Shown in pieces: positions 1 through 5,288 of a stretch of 5,288 nucleotides of DNA. Both the position numbers and the translations under genes were made by a program. The notes beneath the pieces were generated by a model. It was not told where the DNA came from and made no database searches. It saw only the letters and a list, made by a program, of their open reading frames with translations. The stretch covers positions 1 through 5,288 of the forward strand of contig CALBMW010001114.1 in the NCBI GenBank assembly GCA_937896275.1. The letters are read 5' to 3'. The DNA comes from an uncultured Myxococcales bacterium. GTDB taxonomy: Bacteria; Myxococcota_A; Bradymonadia; UBA7976; UBA1532. Position 1 is the first letter of the stretch. Every line of letters starts with the position of its first letter.

Positions 1-603
1 CGTCGCGGGGGCTCCCGGGACCGCCGCGACCGTCGCGCCACCCGCGACGGGAGTCAGGCTGAAGGTCGCCGGCTTCTGGAACGTGGGGCCGCAGCGCCCG
101 CTCTGCCGCTTGCCGTCGTGAATCCACACCTGCGCGCCACAGTTGCGCAGGAAGTTGCCGGGGAAGTTCACCGACTCGAAGGAGACCCCGCGCCCGATCA
201 GACCCGTTCTCTGGTGGAAGCTGGCGTCGACCTTGAACAGGTCGGACCCGTCGTTGAGGTGTAGCTGGATGCGGAAATTCTGGTGGCGCAGGAAGTGGCC
301 GGGCTGGTCCTTCGATTCGAACGAGACGCCCTCGCCGGCCAGCCCGGCGCGGACCACGAACGATGTCGTGTCCAGGGCCGCGGCGTCCGCGCCCCCCACC
401 AGCGCGAGCTCGACGGCCGCGCCCTTGTGGCGGATGACCTGCTTCGGCCGGTTCAGCGATGTGAGCTGGACCGTCTTGCCGATCGGTGACCCGGCGGTCG
501 GCTTGGCGGCCTTCTTGGCCTGCGCCCCCGCGGGCAGGGCCAGGCACGTCGCGATGACGAAGAGCCCGAGGCACACCAACGCCGATGAAGATCCCCTGCG
601 CAT
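1..603 (-). CDS. Secreted AbfB/CBM42-like beta-trefoil protein, 3' end beyond the window
   Basis: This reading frame starts at the ATG at 603-601 and stays open for 201 codons to the left edge, so the C-terminus is not visible. Residues 1-28 form a signal peptide: MRRGSS, then the hydrophobic stretch ALVCLGLFVIATCLALPA, with a likely cut after AGAQA. Residues 46-185 resemble the AbfB domain (family 42 carbohydrate-binding module), a three-lobed fold that binds arabinofuranose side chains in known members. Lobe 2 shows GVSFES, PGHFLRH, LNDGSDLF and DASF. Lobe 3 repeats RGVSFESVNFPGNFLRN. Lobe 1 is more diverged (QVIRHK). In lobe 3 the usual His is Asn, and Cys155/Cys171 could form a disulfide, so that site may be inactive. 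After the domain comes an Ala/Gly/Pro/Val linker, implying a further domain beyond the edge. Export is well supported and the sugar specificity is not. The start is fixed by a strong ribosome binding site and the leader. Confidence 0.85.
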   Translation of the reverse strand, partial: MRRGSSSALVCLGLFVIATCLALPAGAQAKKAAKPTAGSPIGKTVQLTSLNRPKQVIRHKGAAVELALVGGADAAALDTTSFVVRAGLAGEGVSFESKDQPGHFLRHQNFRIQLHLNDGSDLFKVDASFHQRTGLIGRGVSFESVNFPGNFLRNCGAQVWIHDGKRQSGRCGPTFQKPATFSLTPVAGGATVAAVPGAPAT

Positions 604-606
604 GCA

Positions 607-614
607 CCCCTCCT
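607..614 (-). promoter_or_regulatory. Ribosome binding site of the AbfB-like gene
   Basis: On the minus strand AGGAGGGG lies three bases before the ATG at 603, with the AGGAG core about six bases away. It is the best ribosome binding site in the window and fixes this start. Confidence 0.8.
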
Positions 615-1146
615 GAGGTCTGGCACTCCAACGATGTCCGCGTCGCGTCACTGCGCCTGCGAGCCCGCGGTCCGGCCCCGCACGGCGCCAACTTCGATGC
701 GCCGTCGGACATTCGACTCAGCTCTGTTTGGCCGAGGATCTGCTGCGGAGTCAAGCGGCACGTGGCGGTGATTTTCGGCCCGCCGTCGAACGCTGCGATG
801 AAGCCTCCGAGGGCGTCGAGGGCACGTCAGGTCGTCCGGCCCGACCCGGGACGCACGGCCGCCCTGCGCTGCATCACCGGTGTCCGGCCGAGGTGCCCGA
901 GGCGCAGGGATCGGGACGACCGTCTCTCAGCCTGGGACCGAGCCTCGCTCCCATCGGGGCGGGTGCCGATCCCTTCGAGGCGTTCGCGCGGAGCATCCGC
1001 GAGATGGCGGTGCAGCCGACCGTCCCGAGCCCCCGGTGGTGCGCCAGAGCGGGTTCGTGGTGGGGGCCAGGTTCGAGCTGCGGCCGCGCTGATGCGTCCC
1101 GGGTAAACACCGGGCGGGGCGCTTCCGGCCGCATCTCTCTCTCGGC

Positions 1147-1176
1147 TTGTGTCGACACCAACACTTGGCCTCTAGT
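1147..1176 (+). promoter_or_regulatory. Possible sigma-70-like promoter with a 10-bp palindrome
   Basis: TTGTGT at 1147-1152 and TCTAGT at 1171-1176 are 18 bases apart and about 65 bases upstream of the lipoprotein start. They sit in the least GC-rich part of the gap. A perfect palindrome GTGTCGACAC (1149-1158) overlaps the -35-like box and could be an operator. Both boxes match the consensus only partly, and promoters in GC-rich bacteria are hard to call by eye. Confidence 0.22.
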
Positions 1177-1230
1177 CGGCCCCCGGACGAGGCTCAGACT
1201 GCGCGGGCCGTCCGCGACGACGGGACATCA

Positions 1231-1238
1231 AGGGGGGG
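1231..1238 (+). promoter_or_regulatory. Ribosome binding site selecting the GTG start at 1242
   Basis: AGGGGGGG ends three bases before GTG 1242. The next possible starts, ATG at 1254 and 1263, are too far away for normal spacing, so GTG at 1242 is preferred. Confidence 0.55.
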
Positions 1239-1241
1239 CGA

Positions 1242-3354
1242 GTGAAGCAAGCAATGGCAAGGATGGGCGCGGCGTGCGCCCTGCTCGTGGTGGCCCAGCT
1301 CACGACGGGCTGCGACGACGGCTCCGGCGAGAACGGCAGTGACGCGGGCGGCGATCGCGCAGACATGTCGACCGGCGCGAGGGGTCAGCCCGGCGCAGGC
1401 GGCGCCGGCGGCCAGCCCGCCCCCCCGGTGCGGCGATCAGGTCATCGACGAGGGCGAGTCCTGCGACGACGGCGGCGAGCGCAACGGCGACGGCTGTGAC
1501 GCCGCGTGCACGCTCGAGACCTTCGAGTTGAAGCGCGCGCGTGAGCAGGTCGCGTCCGACGGCGCCGCCGCCGGCAGCAGGGACACCTTCCTCTTCACCA
1601 TCGACGAGCATGCCACCGTGCGCGTCTTCGTGCAGGACGACCAGGAGGCCTGCGGCGATCGCGCCACCGTGCGCCTGCTGAGCGACGGCGGTCAGCCGCT
1701 CGCGCGAGGCGCCGACGCCCCCGACGGTCGCTGCGCGTTCTGGGAGGGCCCGGTCGCCGGGGGCTCGTACGCCCTCGCGGTCGAAGCGCCGGCGGGCGGC
1801 GCGCTCGGCGCCTACACCCTGGACTTCCAGCTGACGACGCCCGTGACGGGCGGCGGCACTTTCCACGGGGCCTTCGTGCCGGCCGGCGACGACGCCTACC
1901 GCCTCGACCTGCCATCGGCGGCCCAGGTGCGCCTCGAGACCAGCGACGGCGCGGGCGCTTGCCCCGGTGACACGCTGCTCGCCGTGTACCCGCTCGACGC
2001 GCAGGGCGAGCGCCTCGACGCCCTGCAGGGGGACGACGACGAGGGCTTCGACGCCTGCTCCCTCATCGACGCCCCCTTGCCCGCCGGCGCCTACGACGTG
2101 GTCGTCTCGGGCTTCGGGGAGATCGGCATCGACGCCTGCACCTTGTCGGTCGGGGTGACCTGCAACGGCGGCCACGAGGCATGCAACGGCGAAGACGACG
2201 ACTGCGACGGTCGCGTCGACGAGGGGTCCGACGGGCAGCCACTCTCCTTCGCGGGCCCCGGTGGCATCGAGGCCCCTTGCGTGTCGGGCAACCTCTGGCC
2301 CGGCTTCGTGATGGGGACCGACGGCGAGGGCCCCGATGATCAGCCCACGCGGGTGGTGATGGTGCCACCCTTCGCCATGGGGCGGACCGAGGTGACCGTG
2401 GCCCAGTACCGCGCGTGTCGGGACGCGGGCGTCTGTTCGGCGCCCGGGAACGCGCCCGGCTGCAACGGGGACGTCGCCGACCGCGGCGACCACCCCGTCA
2501 ACTGCGTCACGTGGGCGCAGGCCTCGGCCTTCGCCCGCTGGGTCGGCGGCCGTCTGCCCAGCGAGGCGGAGTGGGAGTTCGTGGCGAGCGGCGGCGGCGA
2601 CGCCTACCCCTGGGGCGACGAGCCCTGGTCCTGCGATCGGGCCGTGATCGCGGCGGGGGCCGGTGGAGCGAACCCCGGGTGTGGTCTCGGGCACACCGCG
2701 CCCGTCTGCTCGAAGCCGACGGGGAGCACGACCCACGGCATCTGCGACCTGATGGGCAACGTGTCCGAGTGGGTCGCCGACGAGTGGGTTCCGTACCCAC
2801 GGGCGCCCACCGACGGCAGCCCCGCCACCGACCTCTGCGGCGACTGCGGTCGGCCCCTGCGCGGCGGCGACTGGTACGCCACGGTGGGGCCCCCCGATGC
2901 CTGGACGGCCCACACGCGTCGCCAGGGGCCGGATGGCACCGCCACGAACCGCCTCGGGTTCCGCGTGGCCTGGTCGGTGGAGGCCCTCATCGACTGGGTG
3001 CCGATCCCGGCGGGCACCTTCCGGATGGGCGGTCGCGACGTCACGGTGCAGTGCGGAAAGAAGTGCCTGGCACTTCTCCGGTTCTGGCTCGGCGCCGGAA
3101 AGATGTGCCGAAAGAAGTGCCCGAAAGAAGTGCCTGGCACTTCTCCGGATCCGGCTCGGCGCCACCGGAAAGAAGTGCCTGGCACTTCTTCGGCAGCACT
3201 TCTTCGGCAGATCTTCTGCGTGCGGCTGTGCACCAAGGAGGATCCGTACGGGCTGAACGCGGTGCGCTTCATCGCCTTTCATCCCGACGCGACGGCGCTC
3301 ATGGCGGCGTCCCGAGGGAACCACGACACCCTCGCGATCTTCCGCGTGCCCTGA
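1242..3354 (+). CDS. Myxobacterial multi-domain lipoprotein with an FGE-sulfatase domain; frameshifted, 3' end rearranged
   Basis: Two frames make up one gene. The frame from GTG 1242 encodes a lipoprotein leader (hydrophobic CALLVVAQLTTGC, lipid-bearing Cys at residue 24) and a Gly/Ala linker. The body lies in the frame open from 1339 to the TGA at 3352. They join at a run of seven C (1420-1426); with six, the product would be about 703 residues. Body residues, counted from 1339: a myxobacterial Cys-rich repeat at 31-60 (CGDQVIDEGESCDDGG); two pre-peptidase-like beta domains at about 62-150 and 168-270; a MopE-like motif at 275-297 (CNGEDDDCDGRVDEG); an FGE-sulfatase domain at 322-546 (RTEVTVAQYRAC, RLPSEAEWEF, DLMGNVSEWV, RGGDWY, RLGFRVAW). 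The stretch aligning with the active-site Cys pair of true formylglycine-generating enzymes has no Cys, so a binding or structural role is more likely than catalysis. After 546, WVPIPAGTFRMGG opens a second such domain, which is cut by a palindrome array. The final 48 residues are of another kind. Likely an anchored surface or periplasmic protein; partner unknown. Confidence 0.8.
1420..1426 (+). other. Frameshift site: run of seven C
   Basis: Upstream of this run the 1242 frame reads as a lipoprotein leader and linker ending GGAGGQPAPP. Downstream that frame turns into Arg-rich nonsense and stops at 1499. The next frame, from about 1429, gives the Cys-rich repeat beginning CGDQVIDEG. Removing one C restores a single open frame. 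This can be a sequencing or assembly error in a homopolymer, a real mutation, or slippage at the run. The sequence alone cannot decide. Confidence 0.75.
2996..3053 (+). other. Start of a second FGE-sulfatase domain, cut off by the repeat array
   Basis: Right after the first FGE-sulfatase domain ends, the protein reads DWVPIPAGTFRMGGRDVTVQC. The W-x-P-I-P-A-G-T-F-x-M-G pattern is the usual opening of a fresh domain of this family. Only about 20 residues remain before the palindrome array begins. None of the expected downstream motifs (EVTVAQY, LPSEAEWE, GNVSEW) appears again, so about 200 residues of a tandem second domain seem to be missing. Confidence 0.6.
3054..3210. repeat. REP-like palindrome array (three full copies plus half copies)
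   Basis: The 17-bp palindrome GAAGTGCC-T-GGCACTTC occurs perfectly at 3060-3076, 3127-3143 and 3172-3188. The wider blocks 3056-3096 and 3123-3163 differ at two positions of 41 by eye. Half units GAAAGA(A/T)GTGCC lie in tandem at 3098-3109, 3110-3121 and 3123-3134, and GCACTTCTTCGGCA is doubled at 3182-3209. The array looks like the REP/BIME class of short palindromes, which are mobilised in trans by REP-associated tyrosine transposases in many bacteria. No such gene is in this window. Several frames of the array are open on both strands, so it reads through the lipoprotein gene as KKCLALLR and EVPGTS peptides that are probably not functional protein. Confidence 0.85.
3208..3354 (+). pseudogene. 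Orphan 3' gene tail after the array, beta-propeller (WD40)-like
   Basis: Downstream of the array the lipoprotein frame continues for about 48 residues to TGA 3352-3354. The stretch NAVRFIAFHPDATALMAASR followed by DTLAIFRVP resembles one WD40-type blade (V-x-x-I/V-A-F-H/S-P-D ... L-A-I-F/W). It is unlike the end of an FGE-sulfatase domain. It is probably the 3' remnant of a different gene joined in frame through the array. One blade cannot fold alone, and a chance resemblance is possible because the match is short. Confidence 0.4.
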
Positions 3355-3376
3355 GCGCCGAGGCCCCGCTCGGCGC
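3355..3376. terminator. Hairpin directly after the lipoprotein stop codon
   Basis: GCGCCGAG (3355-3362) and CTCGGCGC (3369-3376) are perfect inverted repeats around the six-base loop GCCCCG, starting at the base after the TGA. There is no T-run, so this is not a classical intrinsic terminator. Position and stem strength suggest a transcription end or mRNA 3' stabilising structure, possibly serving both convergent genes. Confidence 0.5.
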
Positions 3377-3423
3377 GCACCGTGAGCTCTGCGCAGCCAC
3401 CAAGCCCCCAGCCACCGTCCCCG

Positions 3424-3440
3424 CGAGGGCGACCCCCTCG
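3424..3440. terminator. Weak hairpin in the convergent gap
   Basis: CGAGGG (3424-3429) pairs with CCCTCG (3435-3440) around a five-base loop, about 25 bases beyond the minus-strand stop at 3466. No T-run follows on either strand. It could help end transcription of the dipeptidase-like frame. Short GC stems arise easily by chance in this DNA. Confidence 0.25.
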
Positions 3441-3465
3441 GAGCGTATGGCCCCGGCGGCCTCCG

Positions 3466-4458
3466 CTACCTCAACGCCGCCGCTCGCTCCTCCGCGCGCT
3501 CCCACATGCGCACATAGCCTTCGGCGGATCGGAACAGGGGCTCGAGCTCCTCATCCGTCGCACCGTTGCGGCGCTCGTCTTCGATGAGCTCGGGGAGCAA
3601 TCCGGCGTGGATCATGCCTTCGGTGTTGAAGTCGACGGAGCGACGCCCGAGCTGAGGCTGGGTGAACGTGACGGCACCGTCGAACGACGTGAACGGGTAT
3701 CCGATGGGGTTGGCCTGCGGCTGCCCGCATTGGCCGTCGGGGCCGAAGCGCGGGCCGGGGCCATGCGCGAGCCCGTTGAAGTCGAAGCTGAAGCCCTCGG
3801 CGGGGTATCCGCCCCGGTCGGCGGCGAGTGCCACGCGCTCTTGCAAGCTCCGGATCATCGCCTTCGGATCGCCGGGGTCGGCGCATCGACCGAGGCTGGT
3901 GTTCGAGATGCCCCCCAGCTCGTACACCAACCCGCCGTTGTTGTTGCCGTGCGTGGCGGCCGGCGGGTAGTCGTTCTCCACCAGCATCTCGTAGGCGCGC
4001 GCGACCGACCGCTGGGGAAGATGGTCGACCTCGATGATCATCCCACGCTTCATCATCTCGCTGATGAGCGTCTCGCCCAGCGGCGTGAGCCCCGCCTTCT
4101 GGCAGTATTCGCCTTCGATGCCGGGGGCTTGTAGCGCGCTCGCGAAGGGCAGGATCGTGGCGAGCGGGCGGGCGAAGAAGCTGGTCACGTCGTTGGGCGC
4201 GGGCGCATCGTAGACGTCACGTGGTTGGTTGATCCCGCCAAAACTCACCGGGCCATGGTCGAACGCCGTGGGGACATGCGGGCAGTCGTCGACGAAGTTG
4301 GACCAATGGCCGCTGTTGATGAGGTTGGCGATCTCGATGATCCCGCGCTGGCCGTCGCCCGCCGAGAAGCCGTTGTCATACTTCTGGACCGGGAAGATCG
4401 CCCGCACGCCGAGCGCGTAGTGCGCGTCCAGCGGCACGGCGGAAGAAGTGCCTGACAC
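3466..4458 (-). pseudogene. 5'-truncated membrane dipeptidase-like (peptidase M19) protein
   Basis: This 330-codon frame opens with a GTG inside a REP-like palindrome (MSGTSSAV) and ends at TAG 3468-3466. From residue 10 it reads as the C-terminal part of an M19 dipeptidase relative, a TIM-barrel metalloenzyme family that cleaves dipeptides. LDAHYALGVRAIFPV matches the family segment just after the bridging Glu. GLTPLGETLISEMMKRGMIIEVDHL carries the first zinc His (His146), AATHGNNNGG the second (His170), and FSFDFNGLAHG the late Asp (Asp226). The N-terminal His-x-Asp pair and the bridging Glu are absent, and no leader is present, so the fragment is unlikely to be active or exported. Conserved CPHVPTAFDHGP and GGINQPRDVYD suggest the long secreted bacterial branch. 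The join with the upstream cytochrome gene lies in the palindrome at 4445-4461. Family assignment is fairly sure; loss of function is inferred. Confidence 0.7.
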
Positions 4459-5158
4459 TTCTCTCGGGTGGGGGCGCGGGCGCGGGCGCGGCGGGCGAAG
4501 GCGTGGCGTCGCGGCGGAGCCAGTCGATGTAGGCGATCAGCTTGCCCACATCGTCCTCGGAGAGGAGCGCCCGGTAGGCGGGCATCTTCACAACCTGACC
4601 CTCGAGGAAGCGCCGCGCGATCGGGTGGTCCCACAGCCGCCGCGGGTGACCGTCGAGGATCCACGCGCGCAGCTCGCCCTCGTCGTGCACCAGTTCGGCG
4701 TAGTCGGGCCCGTCCAGGGCGGGGATGCTGCCGGTGAAGCTGCCTGGGTTGAGCGCGCCGCCCATGCCCGAGGGCCCGTGGCAGCCGAAGCAGCCCTGCC
4801 GCGTCGCCACCACGCGGCCCTCGTAGGCCCGGTCGGGCATCGCAGGGGCCAGACCTGACACCGCGACCAGATAGGCGACCAGGTCGTCGATCTCGCCCTT
4901 CGAGAGGCGCTCGCCGTATGCCGGCATCGGCAGCAGCCGGGCGTCGTCCGGGCCGCGCGCGTCGCACAGCCGCCGAGGGACGCCGTCCACGATCCACGCG
5001 CGCAGTTCGTCCACGTCGCGCGCGTAGGAGGCCAGCTCCCGCCCCTCCCACGAGGGGACCCGCGTGTTCGGTCCCGCGAGATCGGCGATGCCCGCGCTGC
5101 CCCCCGGGCCATGGCAGGCGAAGCAGCCCGCCTCGCGGGCGACCCGTTCGCCGCGCAT
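4376..5158 (-). CDS. Tandem di-haem c-type cytochrome (body of the gene)
   Basis: The frame from ATG 5158 to TGA 4378-4376 encodes 260 residues with two cytochrome c domains. Domain 1 has CFACH at 12-16 and a likely axial Met in LPMPAYGERLS (Met78). Domain 2 has CFGCH at 123-127 and Met192 in VKMPAYRALLS. The halves look like an internal duplication: RAWIVDGVPRRLCD and IDDLVAYL in the first match RAWILDGHPRRLWD and VGKLIAYI in the second. Such proteins carry electrons in the periplasm or on the outer face of the membrane; the redox partner is unknown. Haem attachment needs export, yet this start has no leader and no ribosome binding site. The missing signal peptide is encoded upstream in the same frame, behind a TGA (5191-5189). 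The C-terminus is a Pro/Ala linker (217-231) running into the palindrome, and the last 28 residues are out-of-frame dipeptidase sequence, so the natural end is also lost. Confidence 0.85.
   Translation of the reverse strand: MRGERVAREAGCFACHGPGGSAGIADLAGPNTRVPSWEGRELASYARDVDELRAWIVDGVPRRLCDARGPDDARLLPMPAYGERLSKGEIDDLVAYLVAVSGLAPAMPDRAYEGRVVATRQGCFGCHGPSGMGGALNPGSFTGSIPALDGPDYAELVHDEGELRAWILDGHPRRLWDHPIARRFLEGQVVKMPAYRALLSEDDVGKLIAYIDWLRRDATPSPAAPAPAPPPERSVRHFFRRAAGRALRARRAGDLPGPEV
4440..4467. repeat. Solitary REP-like palindrome at a gene junction
   Basis: GAAGTGCC-T-GACACTTC (4445-4461) differs at one base from the three copies at 3054-3210. The flanks (CGGAA before, TCTCGG after) also match the array flanks with single-base gaps. 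On the minus strand it separates the end of the cytochrome domain from the first residues of the beheaded dipeptidase frame, and it supplies the GTG that opens that frame. Confidence 0.8.
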
Positions 5159-5188
5159 CGCAGGCGACGGGCTGCGGTGGCGGGACAG

Positions 5189-5266
5189 TCAGATTCCCGC
5201 GATGACCCCGCTCAGGACGAGCAAGGCCAGCGCCCCGAGCTTCGCCATGTTTGCCCTGAATCGCAT
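5189..5266 (-). pseudogene. Signal-peptide exon-like remnant of the cytochrome gene, ended by in-frame TGA
   Basis: ATG 5266 opens a 25-codon frame, MRFRANMAKLG then hydrophobic ALALLVLSGVIAGI, ending with TGA at 5191-5189. It has a basic start and a hydrophobic core, as in a signal peptide or membrane anchor. It is in the same frame as the cytochrome, separated only by that TGA and ten further codons (LSRHRSPSPA). An N-terminal anchor, short polar linker and CxxCH is the normal order for exported cytochromes. The simplest reading is one gene starting at 5266 and broken by a stop codon (real or sequencing error). A free-standing 25-residue membrane peptide is the alternative. Confidence 0.6.
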
Positions 5267-5271
5267 GCGGA

Positions 5272-5275
5272 TCCT
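5272..5275 (-). promoter_or_regulatory. Ribosome binding site for the start at 5266
   Basis: On the minus strand AGGA (within CAGGAT) lies five bases before ATG 5266. Nothing comparable precedes ATG 5158. This supports 5266 as the original start of the cytochrome gene. Confidence 0.5.
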
Positions 5276-5288
5276 GAAGGCGACATGT

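Larger units (their letters stand above)
604..1241. other. Divergent intergenic region without a convincing gene
   Basis: About 640 bases separate the minus-strand AbfB-like gene from the plus-strand lipoprotein gene, so the promoters of both should lie here. Open frames exist on both strands (for example 728-1342 plus and 874-1164 minus). They are rich in Arg, Pro, Gly and Ala, lack a ribosome binding site and show no recognisable domain, as expected of chance frames in GC-rich DNA. The last 100 bases are less GC-rich and hold a palindrome and a promoter-like pair, listed separately. A decayed gene in 730-1090 cannot be excluded by eye. Confidence 0.5.

Noticed and set aside
618..628. Further half copy of the palindrome (TGGCACT) near the AbfB-like start
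   Set aside because: Only seven bases match and no flanking similarity is present, so chance explains it.
874..1164. 96-codon minus-strand frame in the intergenic region
   Set aside because: Low-information composition and no supporting start signal. It also competes with an overlapping plus-strand frame of equal quality.
728..1342. 204-codon plus-strand frame in the intergenic region
   Set aside because: No ribosome binding site or recognisable domain, and it overlaps the well-supported lipoprotein start in another frame.
1339..1428. GTG 1339 as the true start of the lipoprotein body
   Set aside because: No ribosome binding site, no export signal, and the first 30 residues are out-of-frame linker. 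The leader in the adjacent frame from 1242 is much better supported.
3054..3210. CRISPR array
   Set aside because: Units are palindromic, spaced irregularly (67 and 45 bases between cores) and separated by repeated rather than unique sequence.
1300..3324. 674-codon open frame on the minus strand opposite the lipoprotein gene
   Set aside because: It lies antisense to recognisable domains, is rich in Arg, Gly, Ala and Val, and has no domain or ribosome binding site. It is a shadow of codon bias in GC-rich DNA.
2415..3587. 390-codon plus-strand frame overlapping the lipoprotein gene and the convergent gap
   Set aside because: Arg-rich shadow of the lipoprotein frame. It has no motifs and runs through the repeat array only because the array is open in several frames.
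3382..4134. 250-codon plus-strand frame opposite the dipeptidase-like fragment
   Set aside because: The minus strand carries clear family motifs here. The plus frame is their antisense shadow.
5189..5191. TGA read as selenocysteine
   Set aside because: It lies at the end of a hydrophobic leader, where no selenoprotein family has a catalytic site, and no obvious following stem-loop of the needed form was seen.

Overview
The window is very GC-rich. It encodes exported, multi-domain proteins with a Myxococcota (myxobacterial) flavour: a myxobacterial Cys-rich disulfide repeat and a MopE-like Cys/Asp motif joined to an FGE-sulfatase domain in one lipoprotein, a secreted AbfB-type beta-trefoil protein, and a di-haem cytochrome c. 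The taxonomic call is an inference from domain content and base composition. I see no rRNA, tRNA, CRISPR array or transposase gene.

Layout. (1) 603 to 1, minus strand: 5' part of a secreted protein with an AbfB/CBM42-like domain, running off the left edge. (2) 604-1241: a divergent intergenic stretch with no convincing gene and at most a weak promoter near its right end. (3) 1242-3354, plus strand: a large lipoprotein (Cys-rich repeat, two pre-peptidase-like beta domains, MopE-like motif, FGE-sulfatase domain). A run of seven C puts its lipoprotein leader out of frame with its body, and its 3' end is replaced by a repeat array and an unrelated-looking tail. (4) 3355-3465: a short convergent gap with two hairpins. 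(5) 4458 to 3466, minus strand: the C-terminal part of a membrane-dipeptidase-like (M19) protein lacking its N-terminal metal-binding half. (6) 5158 to 4376, minus strand: a tandem di-haem cytochrome c. Its likely signal peptide (from 5266) is separated from it by an in-frame TGA.

The most notable signal is a REP-like palindrome, GAAGTGCC-T-GGCACTTC. Three full copies plus half copies lie at 3054-3210 inside the lipoprotein gene, and one slightly diverged copy lies at 4445-4461. Both sites are exactly where gene fragments are joined: the start of a second FGE domain to a beta-propeller-like tail, and the cytochrome C-terminus to the beheaded dipeptidase. This suggests that recombination or deletion between dispersed palindromes rebuilt the locus, or that an assembly was mis-joined at those repeats. 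With the C-run frameshift and the in-frame stop, at least three of the four genes look damaged. I find no evidence that the genes form one pathway. They share only the property of being exported.
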